Source: Pollutimonas sp963712655 (GTDB taxonomy: Bacteria > Pseudomonadota > Gammaproteobacteria > Burkholderiales > Burkholderiaceae_B). Taken from it: 64,000 bases of DNA. Shown piece by piece: positions 17,792-26,960 of this stretch (the first letter of the stretch is position 1; the number at the start of each line of letters is the position of its first letter). Below the pieces are notes generated by a model, which was not told where the DNA came from, made no database searches, and saw nothing but the letters and a program-made list of their open reading frames with translations. The stretch is from contig CAVQIT010000006.1 in NCBI GenBank assembly GCA_963712655.1, positions 496,001 through 560,000 of the forward strand. The letters run 5' to 3'. A program made the translations under genes and the position numbers.

Positions 17792-18769
17792 TCAATTCAC
17801 CATGAGCTTCGCCTCGCGTACCACCGGCTCCCATTTCTTCATATCAGCCGCGATACGCTCCTGGAATTGTGCGGTGCTACCCCCCATCGGCGTCATCCCC
17901 ATATTGATTAGCTGGGCGGCAACCTTTTTATCCTGAAGAATGGCATTGATATCCGCATTCAACTGCTCCGCGATCGCCTGCGGAGTCTCACCAGGCGCCA
18001 CGATGCCGAACCAGGCGGATGCCTCATAACCCGGCAGCCCGGCTTCAGCGATGGTAGGAACTTTCGATAATTGCTGTGGACGCGTGGAAGACGTGCTGCC
18101 TAGTGCTCGCAGTTTTCCGCTCTCTATGTGCGGCAGCGCCGACGAGAGGTTATCGAACATGACTTGCACATCTCCGCTGTAGAGCGCCTGCAGTCCAGGA
18201 GCTGAACCCTTGTATGGCACATGCATGAGCTGCACGTTTGCCATCCTCGACAGCAACACACCGGCCAAATGGTTGGAAGAGCCGTTTCCGGACGAAGCGA
18301 AAGCAATGTCATCAGGGTGGTCCTTCGCCTTCTTCAACAGATCCTGCATGGATTCAATATCGCTCTGTGCGTTCACAACCAATACGTTGGGCACTTCCGC
18401 GACCGCCACTACCGGCTTGAAGTCGCGTTTGGGATCGTAGCCCGGCTTCGAGAAGATCAGAGGATTAATGGCGAATTGGCCGATGGAGGCCATCATTAGC
18501 GTGTATCCATTGGGTCGCGCCCGCGCCAACGTGGCAGCTGCGATATTACCGCCCGCTCCGGTTCTGTTTTCGACGATGAATTGCTGGCCATATTTCTCGG
18601 TAAGCTTTTGTCCCAGGATGCGCGCAAGCAAGTCGGTCGTACCGCCCGGCGCATAAGGAACGATGAGCCGAACCGGCTCAGCGGGATAAGCGGAAGCCGC
18701 TGCGTTTGCAACTGACGTAACGATACAAGCGGCGCCGATCAGCACCGCTATTTTTTTAAGATGGATCAC
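17792..18769 (-). CDS. Bug/TctC-family periplasmic solute-binding protein
   Basis: A 325-residue secreted protein with a Sec signal (KKIAVLIGAACIVTSVANAAASA, cleavage near residue 25) and the Bug signatures YPAEPVRLIVPYAPGGTTDLLAR, VENRTGAGGNIAAATLARARPNGYTLMM, and HVPYKGSAPGLQALYSGDVQ. Bug proteins bind small carboxylates and normally serve TctAB permeases, but none is encoded here, which is common in Alcaligenaceae. Being between the regulator and two CoA-ester enzymes, it likely binds the acid they degrade, or reports it. Confidence 0.9.
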   Translation of the reverse strand: MIHLKKIAVLIGAACIVTSVANAAASAYPAEPVRLIVPYAPGGTTDLLARILGQKLTEKYGQQFIVENRTGAGGNIAAATLARARPNGYTLMMASIGQFAINPLIFSKPGYDPKRDFKPVVAVAEVPNVLVVNAQSDIESMQDLLKKAKDHPDDIAFASSGNGSSNHLAGVLLSRMANVQLMHVPYKGSAPGLQALYSGDVQVMFDNLSSALPHIESGKLRALGSTSSTRPQQLSKVPTIAEAGLPGYEASAWFGIVAPGETPQAIAEQLNADINAILQDKKVAAQLINMGMTPMGGSTAQFQERIAADMKKWEPVVREAKLMVN

Positions 18770-18800
18770 GTGATCTCCCTTTACTGTCTATGGAAAATTT

Positions 18801-19541
18801 CTATATTGCGAATGTCCTGTCGAGCCGGACAATGTCACCCCTATAGATGGGAATACCTACGTACAGAATGCGTCCCGCCTGATCCCGCACTACCCGTTTC
18901 ATAATCACAACGGGAGCGCCGACAGCGATGTCGAGCAGTTTGGCCAGCTCTACGTCCGCCGCGTCGATCTGGATCGTTTCATGCGCGTCAAGTTTTGTAT
19001 CGGGCATGAGCTTGCGCAGAAGATGCAGCACGATTTCCTTGCGAAATCGCTTGGGCGCTTTTTCGAAAATGCTCTGGTCAAGATAAATATCGGCAACGGT
19101 ATAAGGCATGCCCTGCGCCTCGTGCAGCCGACGCATGTGATGGTAAGCATCGCCAAGCGTGCCCGGTTGCCCATGATCGATGGGAACGACAGCATTGCGA
19201 TGTTCGCCAAGGATGCGAGTGGTGCTGTTCTGCCACAGATTCCGGATACCGCTCCAGTCCTCATCCAGCGGCAGTTGGAGGGCGGCTGGCGCCACTACGG
19301 AATCGCTGACAAAAGTACCAACCCCCTGGCGGCGTTGCACCAAGCCATCGGCCTCCAGCAGCCCAAGCGCCTGACGCGTCGTAACCACCGCAGCGTCGAA
19401 CTGGCTGGCGATCTGCTCTATGGACGGCAGGCGACTACCCGGAGCATATTCGCCCGTACGAATCCGCAGCCGTATCACGTGCGCAAGATTGACATATCGT
19501 TTGTTGGATCCGCCCGACAGCAGATCTTTCTTCGCAACCAT
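18801..19541 (-). CDS. GntR-family regulator with UTRA ligand domain (HutC type)
   Basis: The N-terminal winged helix (VIRLRIRTGEYAPGSRLPSIEQIASQF... VQRRQGVGTFVSD) is followed by a UTRA domain (about residues 85-240) with the typical IEIEAA-like IQIDAADVELAKLLDIAVGAPVVIMKRVVRD. The start MVAKKDLL at 19541 has GAGG eight bases ahead; ATG at 19559 and TTG at 19562 are alternatives. It heads the operon with the Bug, MaoC and CoA-transferase genes. A perfect palindrome 38 bases upstream suggests autorepression relieved by the substrate or its CoA ester. Confidence 0.88.
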   Translation of the reverse strand: MVAKKDLLSGGSNKRYVNLAHVIRLRIRTGEYAPGSRLPSIEQIASQFDAAVVTTRQALGLLEADGLVQRRQGVGTFVSDSVVAPAALQLPLDEDWSGIRNLWQNSTTRILGEHRNAVVPIDHGQPGTLGDAYHHMRRLHEAQGMPYTVADIYLDQSIFEKAPKRFRKEIVLHLLRKLMPDTKLDAHETIQIDAADVELAKLLDIAVGAPVVIMKRVVRDQAGRILYVGIPIYRGDIVRLDRTFAI

Positions 19542-19578
19542 TTTGTAACCTCGAATCATCAATGGCTCGTTAACATCC

Positions 19579-19602
19579 TATCATTCTAATAATAGAATGA
19601 TA
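19579..19602. promoter_or_regulatory. Palindromic operator candidate for the GntR operon
   Basis: A perfect inverted repeat, TATCATTCTA - ATAA - TAGAATGATA. It is AT-rich in a GC-rich setting and lies just upstream of the gntR start, where a promoter would be. Two-fold symmetry suits a dimeric GntR protein. Confidence 0.6.
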
Positions 19603-19724
19603 TAGAACGCAAGTACTTTTTGCCCGGGTGCTATGGCGGAAAAGAATCCAAGAGTTCACATGCGATCAGCAACAAGCCTGTCCGCGCCAGTTGGGACTAG
19701 TACCCCAGGCGCCGAACGACAGCC

Positions 19725-22271
19725 CTAACGCCCCTGCCAATACCGGGGCGCGAACTGCCGCTCGCCATGCGCCGACAAACCCGCGGCGCGAGATTGAAAC
19801 GTAATCGCCCCGTCTTGGTCGGTGCGCCAGAATACCGCCCCGCTGTCCTGCCAACGCGCTTGAATCGCCGGACTGGGATGCCCATAGCGATTCCACAAGC
19901 CGGCCTGCGCCACCACATGTTTGGCCTGCACAGCGTCGACAAACCGGGAACTCGACGAATTTTTCGAACCATGATGGGCCGCCAGCACAATGTCCACCGG
20001 CTCCAGGCCCCGCTCCACCAAGGTCCTTTCTTGCAAGGAGCCGATATCCCCGGGCAATAAGGCGGAATGGTATTGCCCCCGGATACGAAGCACGCAGGCG
20101 CGATCGTTGCGCTGCTTGCGCCGCGCGCGAGGGGTCGCCGACGATGCCGTCAATGGCCACAAGAACTCGAAGGCCACCCCGTCGACCTGCCACGTTATGC
20201 CATACTCGCACGGCAGCCTGGCCAGAGGCAGCACGGGCAATTGCCCCGGTACGCCCAGAAGACCCGCTTCGCGCGCAAGGTAGCCGGCCATATCGAAGGA
20301 GCTATACGATTGCTCCACCGGCAAAGCCAGCAGCAGGCTGCGCAAGCCGCCCGCATGATCGATATCGGCATGCGAAACCACCATGGCATCAAGCTTGCGT
20401 ATGCCCAGGGAACGCATGAAGGGCCATATGGTGCGCGCCCCATCGTCCGACGTTGCGCTGCCGCGCAATCCGGTATCGAACAACAGGGAGTGGCTTGCGG
20501 TCTGTATGACGATCGCGCTGGACTGGCCGACATCCAGTGCGTACATATCCCATGCCCCGGGCGGCGGCCTTTCGGGTTGCCGCAGCAAGGCCGGCAGCAT
20601 GAACAGCCAGGCCATATTGCGCAAAGGAATGCCGTGGGGCAAAAGCGCCAGGAACAAGCCCAGCATGGCCAGCAGCGTCAGCCACAATGGCGCGGCAGCG
20701 GCATTGAAACTGGCGGCGCGGAAACCGGCCAGCCACACCGTGGGCGCCATGATGAATTCGAAAGCGGCGTGCCCCACCCAAGCCAAGACCGCGGCCAGCG
20801 ATTCCAGCCCCGGCACCAGGGCGGCGCCCGCCGACAACAAGGCCAAAGGCGTGACGATCACGCTGACAACCGGAATGGCGTAGGCATTGACCAGCGGCGA
20901 AGCCAGTGAAACCTCATGAAAAATCAGAGCCAGCAAAGGCATCAACCCAATAGTAATGGCCAGTTGCAAGCGCGCGGCGGTGGCCAGGGAAGACCGCCAG
21001 CGCCGCACGCGCGTGGCGCGCACCCGCCCTACCGGATACCCCCACCAGCCCGAGCTTGCCATCAGTACATACACCGCCGCGAACGACAGCCAGAACCCGC
21101 TGGCCAATAACGCCCACGGATCGAGCAGCACAACGGCAAACGCCACCAGCGACAACAGCCTGGACAAGTTCATGGGCAAACGCAGCAAATAGGAAACAGC
21201 CACCACCATCAGCATTAGGAATGTACGCCGCGCGGGCACTCCCCACCCTGCCAGCAAACAGTACAGCCAGGCAACCAGCAAGGCGGCCAGGGCCGCCGCC
21301 ATCTGGGCGGGCAGCCGTTCGGCCCAGGCATGGCCGCGAAAGCGCAAGCGGCGCCAAAGCCAGAAAACCAAGCTGCCGCCCAGCGCCGCTATCATCGTGA
21401 TGTGCGAACCGCTGATCGACACCAGATGCGTAATGCCGCTGCGATTGAATACCTGCCAGTCCGCGGCATCCACGCTGGCCTGATCGCCTATGGCCAGCGC
21501 CAACAGGACCGCACCGTAGCGTTTGCCGTCCAGATAAGGCTGCATGGCGGCGCGTACGACGTATCGCGCGCGTTGCGCCGCGACAGGCAGGCTGGCCCAC
21601 GGTTCGTCGCGCAAGTATCGCGGCGTGCCGCGCACGCTGCCGGTTGCCCTGACACCATGCGCAAACATATAGGACTCATAATCGAAGGCATGCGGATTGC
21701 GGTTCCCATGAACTTTTTTCAAGGTCAGCGACATGCGCCACACTTGGCCCGGCACCAGCTCTGGAAAGTCGGCGGCGCCTTGGGCCGGCTTGCGCTCGGC
21801 GCGCCCATAGGGCCCGGCCCAATTACCCGCCGTCCACGAAACCAGGATGCGCGAAGGCACGCCCGTCGGCTTGGATGAAATGACCTCGGCTTCGAATTGA
21901 CGGCTATCCGCGCTTGAACGCGGCAGCGCCGCCACGCGCAGCACGACTCTGGAGACCTTATTCTCATTGCCCGCGTCCAGCCTATCAGCCAGCCTGTGCT
22001 CGGCCCGGACAACGGTAAGCAGCAAGCCCGCAACCGCCGCCCAAACCGGCAGCAACAGGCGCCATCGGCATGTTTTCGCCAGGCGGAAAATCAGCGCCGA
22101 CGCCACGATGGCGCCGGCCAGCACGCACGCCCATGCCGCAAGGCTTGGCAAAGAGGGAAAGCAATGCACCGCCCCGGTCGCGGCCACGAAGGCCAGCAAA
22201 CAGATACGCCCCGTCACGCCTGCAGACTCCAAATGGCCTAGCGTAACGGCGAAGCAAGGAAAAAGGGGCAA
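19725..22271 (-). CDS. comEC: ComEC/Rec2-type DNA uptake channel
   Basis: ComEC carries single-stranded DNA across the inner membrane during natural transformation. The 848-residue protein is of full length: N-terminal membrane spans, a DUF4131/OB-like region (about 100-210), the competence domain with GDQASVDAADWQVFNRSGITHLVSISGSHITM and many helices, and a C-terminal metallo-beta-lactamase-like domain with VVSHADIDHAGGL and AAHHGSKNSSS. Metal ligands of the last domain are present. It ends RQFAPRYWQGR. It appears to be a single-gene unit; no comEA is beside it. Confidence 0.92.
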   Translation of the reverse strand: MPLFPCFAVTLGHLESAGVTGRICLLAFVAATGAVHCFPSLPSLAAWACVLAGAIVASALIFRLAKTCRWRLLLPVWAAVAGLLLTVVRAEHRLADRLDAGNENKVSRVVLRVAALPRSSADSRQFEAEVISSKPTGVPSRILVSWTAGNWAGPYGRAERKPAQGAADFPELVPGQVWRMSLTLKKVHGNRNPHAFDYESYMFAHGVRATGSVRGTPRYLRDEPWASLPVAAQRARYVVRAAMQPYLDGKRYGAVLLALAIGDQASVDAADWQVFNRSGITHLVSISGSHITMIAALGGSLVFWLWRRLRFRGHAWAERLPAQMAAALAALLVAWLYCLLAGWGVPARRTFLMLMVVAVSYLLRLPMNLSRLLSLVAFAVVLLDPWALLASGFWLSFAAVYVLMASSGWWGYPVGRVRATRVRRWRSSLATAARLQLAITIGLMPLLALIFHEVSLASPLVNAYAIPVVSVIVTPLALLSAGAALVPGLESLAAVLAWVGHAAFEFIMAPTVWLAGFRAASFNAAAAPLWLTLLAMLGLFLALLPHGIPLRNMAWLFMLPALLRQPERPPPGAWDMYALDVGQSSAIVIQTASHSLLFDTGLRGSATSDDGARTIWPFMRSLGIRKLDAMVVSHADIDHAGGLRSLLLALPVEQSYSSFDMAGYLAREAGLLGVPGQLPVLPLARLPCEYGITWQVDGVAFEFLWPLTASSATPRARRKQRNDRACVLRIRGQYHSALLPGDIGSLQERTLVERGLEPVDIVLAAHHGSKNSSSSRFVDAVQAKHVVAQAGLWNRYGHPSPAIQARWQDSGAVFWRTDQDGAITFQSRAAGLSAHGERQFAPRYWQGR

Positions 22272-22433
22272 GAGGCGGACAAGGCCAGCCCTTCGGATAC
22301 TACGGGGCTGTGAAGCGTGGGGATTTCATGGAGACTTCCCTAAAACGCGGTCATAGTCACCATTCTTCGCCACGATTAAGCGGCCTATCGGGCGCGGCAC
22401 CACACAATACACATCAGGACAGTGCACAGCCTC

Positions 22434-23249
22434 TCATGGCGCGACAAGTTCTTCGGCAAGGTAGGCTCGGTGGAGCAACTCCAAAAAGGGCCGCGCTTCA
22501 GGCAAGGATACGGAGCCGATCCGGCGTACCGCCACGCCAGGTGTCCATGAATTCATCACCACAGCCCCGGACAATGCCGGCAGATCGGCGAGTGTCACAT
22601 CCTGATCGCGCTGAGGAATACCAAGGCGATCCAGTTGCCGACGTACGATGCTCATCGTGGTGCCGCGCAACATTTCTGCCACTGGCCACACAACGGTGCC
22701 GCCATCCCAAAAGGCCAGGTTCCAAATAGTCCCCTCGCTGAGCCGGTCCCGGCGATCAATGAAGACGGCGTCATCGAAGCCTTGTTCAACAGCCCGACGG
22801 AGAAAATAAGTCTTGGCTACCTCGCCGACATGCTTTACGGTCGGGAGAGTTCGTTCGTACTCAACCGTCGCCAACGTCAGCGGACCTTCTGGCCCGGACG
22901 CGGCCGACCCGGTACGGATCAGCACTTCGGGCACCGCGTCAGCTCCAGCCACAGTGAACTCTCCCGCTGGTGAGTACACCGTAGCCATCAGTGAGAGATG
23001 CGCCGGACCGGCCTCCAGCGCCGCCCGTAGATAAGACCGCATCCGATCGTCGGGCGTCGCCTGCCCAAACAACTCCATCGATGCAAGCCGCAACCGCTCC
23101 AGATGAAGGTCGAGGCCACGAACCTGGCCTGCGCGCACCTGCATCGCGGTGAAATGGGCATAGCCCGCGAAAGCGAGCGGTGTCAGCTCATGTTGGGTCG
23201 CCTCGCGGCCGTTACGTTGAACAGCAAAAGAGGCCGAGCAAGCTGGCAT
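22434..23249 (-). CDS. Class IV aminotransferase-like PLP enzyme
   Basis: A 271-residue fold-type IV protein. The PLP lysine is probably in TVKHVGEVAKTYFLRRAVEQGFDDAVFID, where the next strand and SEGTIWNLAFWDGGTVV match the class IV pattern seen in 4-amino-4-deoxychorismate lyase, D-amino-acid and branched-chain aminotransferases. Substrate is unknown. It is divergent from a GcvA-like LysR gene, with a perfect palindrome between them, which suggests that the LysR protein controls it. Confidence 0.8.
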   Translation of the reverse strand: MPACSASFAVQRNGREATQHELTPLAFAGYAHFTAMQVRAGQVRGLDLHLERLRLASMELFGQATPDDRMRSYLRAALEAGPAHLSLMATVYSPAGEFTVAGADAVPEVLIRTGSAASGPEGPLTLATVEYERTLPTVKHVGEVAKTYFLRRAVEQGFDDAVFIDRRDRLSEGTIWNLAFWDGGTVVWPVAEMLRGTTMSIVRRQLDRLGIPQRDQDVTLADLPALSGAVVMNSWTPGVAVRRIGSVSLPEARPFLELLHRAYLAEELVAP

Positions 23250-23361
23250 TGATTCACTCCAAGATGTTGGGTCGAGACATGGCGCACTATGCGCCGGCTC
23301 ACATGATCATTAAGATTTACAATTATCAATCGATAGGCATCCTTTTAAAAGCGAGTATTAC

Positions 23362-23376
23362 TTGATGAATCATCAA
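23362..23376. promoter_or_regulatory. Palindrome in the aminotransferase/LysR divergent region
   Basis: TTGATGA-A-TCATCAA is a perfect inverted repeat 17 bases before the LysR start codon. Its position suggests an operator used for autoregulation; the region 23250-23393 serves both divergent promoters. Confidence 0.5.
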
Positions 23377-23393
23377 ATATGGCTTGAAGATAA

Positions 23394-24323
23394 ATGAGCC
23401 AAATTCTGCCGGGAACACGAGCACTCAGGACGTTTGAGGCGGCTGGGCGGCACTTGAACTTCACACGTGCGGCCAACGAGCTTGGGTTGACGCCAGCGGC
23501 AGTCAGCTACCAGATCAAGGAAATTGAAGATCAATTAGGGATGGCGCTGTTCACGCGTACCAGCCGCAGCACCCAACTCACCCCGGCTGGTTCCCTGTTA
23601 CTCGAGGCAACCATCGATGCACTGGACACGTTGAGGCGTGCTGTCGCTCGCGCCCGAAGGATAGCTCAAGGGGCGGCGCATCTGCGTGTATCGCTAGGGG
23701 GAAGATTTGCCACGAACTGGCTTTTACCTAGACTTTCGCAGTTCAGGGCGGCACACCCAACCTTGGAGCTGACATTCGATATCGCCGACCAGATACGCGA
23801 TTTCGACGTCGACGATGTCGATATCGCGATTCGATTTGGCGCCGGTAACTACGAACATACGCGATCAGAACGGCTGTTCGATGCAGTAGTGGTCCCCATC
23901 TGCAGTCCGAAATTACTCCAAGCCAGCCCCAAGCTGAAAAAGCCGCGCGATCTATTCCGCCACATGCTTTGCTATGTGGACTGCAAGGTGGACGGCATGG
24001 TCTGGCCGAACTGGCCTATGTGGATGGCCGCGGCCGGAATCGACGGCTTCGACGACAGCCGATGTGTTGCGTTCTCCGATTCGAGCCATGTCGTACAGGC
24101 GGTCATCGACGGCACCGCCATCGGCCTTGTCGAGCTGAGCATGATTGCCGGCGATCTCGCCCAAGGCCGAGTGATGAGGCTGTTCGATATCGGCGTCAGC
24201 GTGGCGCCAGAATATGCATATCACTTGGTTTATCCGGAAAGCAGCAGCCAGGACCCTCGGGTTCTCGCTTTTCGCGAATGGATGCTCAACGCGATAAGCG
24301 GGAATCCGCCCGCCCCTTTATAA
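23394..24323 (+). CDS. LysR-family regulator (GcvA-like)
   Basis: A 309-residue protein with an N-terminal helix-turn-helix (LRTFEAAGRHLNFTRAANELGLTPAAVSYQIKEIEDQLGMALFTR) and a LysR substrate domain (RFATNWLLPRLSQFRAAHPTLELTF). The opening PGTRALRTFEAAGRHLNFTRAA and the ending resemble GcvA/AmpR-type members. It is divergent from the class IV aminotransferase gene and converges on rph. Confidence 0.9.
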   Translation: MSQILPGTRALRTFEAAGRHLNFTRAANELGLTPAAVSYQIKEIEDQLGMALFTRTSRSTQLTPAGSLLLEATIDALDTLRRAVARARRIAQGAAHLRVSLGGRFATNWLLPRLSQFRAAHPTLELTFDIADQIRDFDVDDVDIAIRFGAGNYEHTRSERLFDAVVVPICSPKLLQASPKLKKPRDLFRHMLCYVDCKVDGMVWPNWPMWMAAAGIDGFDDSRCVAFSDSSHVVQAVIDGTAIGLVELSMIAGDLAQGRVMRLFDIGVSVAPEYAYHLVYPESSSQDPRVLAFREWMLNAISGNPPAPL

Positions 24324-24356
24324 GCCTGCGGCGAAGATGGTGCTTATCGGCAAGCC

Positions 24357-24375
24357 GCGCGGTTGGAAACCGCGC
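24357..24375. terminator. Hairpin between LysR and rph
   Basis: GCGCGGTT-GGA-AACCGCGC is a perfect 8-base stem between two converging genes. It probably acts as a two-way terminator or transcript end; no long T-run is present. Confidence 0.45.
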
Positions 24376-24386
24376 AATAAGTCAGT

Positions 24387-25148
24387 CTAGACCAGTGCCT
24401 GCTTCTGCAATACGATCAATTGAGCAATGCCGCCACGCGCCAGTTCAAGCAAGTTGTCCAGCGATTCGCGGTCGAAGGTCTGCCCTTCGGCGGTGCCCTG
24501 CACCTCGACAAAATGGCCGGCGCCTGTCATCACAATATTCATGTCGGCGCCGCAGCCCGAATCTTCGATGTAATCCAGGTCGAGCACCGTGCGGCCGCCA
24601 ACCAGCCCCACGGAAACGGCCGCCACATGGTCGAGCAGAGGATCGGTCTTGAGCAAGCCCTGTTTGAGCAGCCCGCGCATGGCGATTGCCGCGGCCACCC
24701 ATGCGCCGGTGATGCTGGCGCAACGCGTTCCGCCATCGGCCTGCAAAACGTCGCAATCCAGGTGCAGCGTGCGTTCGCCCAGCGCCGTCAAATCGAATAC
24801 CGCCCGCAGGCTGCGGCCGATCAGGCGCTGGATTTCCTGGGTACGGCCGCTTTGCTTGCCGCGCGCCGCTTCGCGATCGGAGCGCGTATGCGTGGAGCGC
24901 GGCAGCATGCCGTATTCCGCCGTAACCCAGCCCTGGCCCTTGCCCTTCAAAAACGGCGGGACCTTTTCCAACACGCTGGCATTGCACAGCACATGGGTAT
25001 CGCCCGCCTTGATCAGCACGGAACCCTCGGCATGGCGCGTGTAGCCGGTCTCGATAGACATGGGCCTGAGTTCGGCGGCCTGGCGCCCGGATGGACGGGC
25101 ATCGCCGGGTTCGGATGTAAGCGTGGATTTGGACAAGAAAAACTCCAT
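24387..25148 (-). CDS. rph: Ribonuclease PH
   Basis: A phosphorolytic 3' exonuclease that trims tRNA precursors. The 253-residue product has ARPSGRQAAELRP, GSVLIKAGDTHVLCNASV, GWVTAEYGMLPRSTHTR, the RNA-binding IGRSLRA, and LDCDVLQADGGTRCASITGAW with the phosphate and metal site. An N-terminal extension of about 15 residues precedes the usual start; the Met at 25148 is the only good start before it. Divergent from yicC. Confidence 0.95.
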   Translation of the reverse strand: MEFFLSKSTLTSEPGDARPSGRQAAELRPMSIETGYTRHAEGSVLIKAGDTHVLCNASVLEKVPPFLKGKGQGWVTAEYGMLPRSTHTRSDREAARGKQSGRTQEIQRLIGRSLRAVFDLTALGERTLHLDCDVLQADGGTRCASITGAWVAAAIAMRGLLKQGLLKTDPLLDHVAAVSVGLVGGRTVLDLDYIEDSGCGADMNIVMTGAGHFVEVQGTAEGQTFDRESLDNLLELARGGIAQLIVLQKQALV

Positions 25149-25264
25149 TTTTTGTGCTGCGGATGAATAAAACGCATTCTCTCATGATGCGGCGCCTTGC
25201 ACCAAAGAACCCCGTGCCGCGGCTTACAATAGCCGCTTTACGCCAAAGAACAGGACCTTTTCCC

Positions 25265-26197
25265 ATGATCCGTAGCATGACCGCTTTCGGCAATGCCCGC
25301 GCCGAGTCCGCGCAAGGCAGCGTCACGATTGAATTCCGCAGCGTCAACAGCAGATTCCTGGACATCAATTTCCGGCTGCCCGAAGACCTGCGCATGATCG
25401 AAGGCCTGATCCGCGAAAAACTCGGGCTGGCGGTTACCCGCGGCAAAGTCGATATCCGCGTCAACTATGCGCGCGCCGACACCCGCAACAATGCCAGCCT
25501 GGATCCCGATTATCTCGCCGCCGTGGCCCAGCAACTGCGCGCCGCGCGCCAGATCATTCCCGACGTGCCCGCGCCGCGCCTGACCGAACTGCTGAGCGGG
25601 TCGGGCGGAGCCGAAAGCGCGACGTTCGATCCGGATATCTGGTCGGCCATGTGCCTTGAAGCCACGTCCCAGGCGCTGGTCGAACTGCAGGCCGCGCGCG
25701 AACGCGAAGGCGGGCGCCTGGCGGCAATGATGCAAGAATGCGCGGACAATGTCGCGCGGATCGTCGATCAGGTCGAACAAGACCTGCCCGCCTTGCTTGC
25801 CGAGCATCAGGAAAAAATCAGCAACAAGCTGCGCGATGCCCTGCTGGCCGTCAGCCCCGATGGTTTCGCGCAAATCAGCGGCGCCGAACTCTCCGCGCGC
25901 ATCGCCCAGGAAGCGTCGCTGTTTTCGCTGCGCATCGACGTGGCCGAAGAGCTATCGCGCCTGCGTTCGCATATTGCCGAACTCGGGCATCTGTTGAACA
26001 CCGGCGAAACCGCCGGCCGCAAGGACAAGAAAAGCAGCGGCAGCGTCGGCAAGCGGCTGGACTTCCTGTTCCAGGAAATGAACCGCGAGGCCAATACCCT
26101 GGGTTCCAAAGCCAGCGCCCTGAGCGTTACGCGCGCGGCCATCGATCTTAAACTGCTGATAGAGAAAATGCGCGAGCAGGCGCAAAATATCGAGTAG
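25265..26197 (+). CDS. yicC: YicC-family endoribonuclease
   Basis: The 310-residue protein begins MIRSMTAFGNARAESAQGS, typical of YicC, has the N-terminal domain with SVNSRFLDINFRLPEDLR and the C-terminal DUF1732 domain with RIDVAEELSRLRSHIAEL and GKRLDFLFQEMNREANTLGSKA. E. coli YicC is an RNase acting on the sRNA RyhB. The start at 25265 is chosen over upstream in-frame codons because the family begins exactly there. Its neighbour rph also concerns RNA turnover, and the two are divergent over about 115 bases. Confidence 0.93.
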   Translation: MIRSMTAFGNARAESAQGSVTIEFRSVNSRFLDINFRLPEDLRMIEGLIREKLGLAVTRGKVDIRVNYARADTRNNASLDPDYLAAVAQQLRAARQIIPDVPAPRLTELLSGSGGAESATFDPDIWSAMCLEATSQALVELQAAREREGGRLAAMMQECADNVARIVDQVEQDLPALLAEHQEKISNKLRDALLAVSPDGFAQISGAELSARIAQEASLFSLRIDVAEELSRLRSHIAELGHLLNTGETAGRKDKKSSGSVGKRLDFLFQEMNREANTLGSKASALSVTRAAIDLKLLIEKMREQAQNIE

Positions 26198-26227
26198 GGT
26201 TTCAGCGGCCGGGCGGCCCCGGGCCGA

Positions 26228-26848
26228 TCAGAACCGCGCGCTGATCAGCGCTTGAACGCTCCAGTCATCCGCCTTGGTCAAGCCGGCATCCTTAAGCGCA
26301 TAGCCCACAACCACAGCGCTCGAAAAATGGCTCGATATGCCGTAATCGAAGCCGGCCCCGACACGGCTGAGCGTGCTGTGCCTGCCCGAAGCGCGGTCCT
26401 TGCCTCTGCCCTGGTCGGCGAACAAGTACGGCGAAACACCGTCCGACACGCCGGTGGCCGACGACAGCAGCGGCATGCCGGCCAGGCGCAATTCATTGCG
26501 CCACACAAAACCGCTGTCGATGCTGACGTCATCGAAGTTGTAGCCCCGCACGGCATAGAGCCCGCCGAGGGAAAACCTTTCGGTGTCGGGCGGTGCCTGA
26601 CCGGACAGCACGCCGGAGAACGTGCTGACCCACGGCATATTCCTGGACAGGACGGTTGCGCGTGTCAGGTCGAGCGCTTCATAGGCATAGGTGATGTCGT
26701 CGATCCGACCGTTGCTGAACGTGCGCCAGGTCTGCCTGTCATTGCCGGACATTACGCCGCCCGGATTCATCTTGATGCGCGCAATGAGATTCGCCGGGTA
26801 GAATTCCTTCCTATCGTCTTGACTGCCATGCTTTCCCTTCCCCGGCGA
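26228..26848 (-). pseudogene. Remnant of a TpsB (FhaC/ShlB) outer-membrane transporter, C-terminal part
   Basis: The translated region reads like the last 200 residues of a two-partner secretion transporter: FSLGGLYAVRGYNFDDVSIDSGFVWRNEL is the conserved loop with the VRGY motif, and the end WSVQALISARF is a beta-barrel closing strand with terminal Phe. An in-frame TAG sits at 26849-26851, and the POTRA domains and first barrel strands (about 350 residues) are missing. A start at 26770 would give 180 residues with no signal peptide. No TpsA partner is nearby. I read it as a decayed gene. Confidence 0.75.
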
Positions 26849-26960
26849 CTATCGCAAACGGCTGCATAATTTTGTGTGCGTCAATGTACCGAAAGAGGGC
26901 GGCAGATACTATCTATGAATTCCCATCAATTCTGACAAAATCTTATGAGTAGGCGTCCGC

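Noticed and set aside
25154..25264. N-terminal extension of YicC
   Set aside because: The family begins with MIRSMTAFG, which lies at 25265; the upstream codons overlap the rph promoter area.
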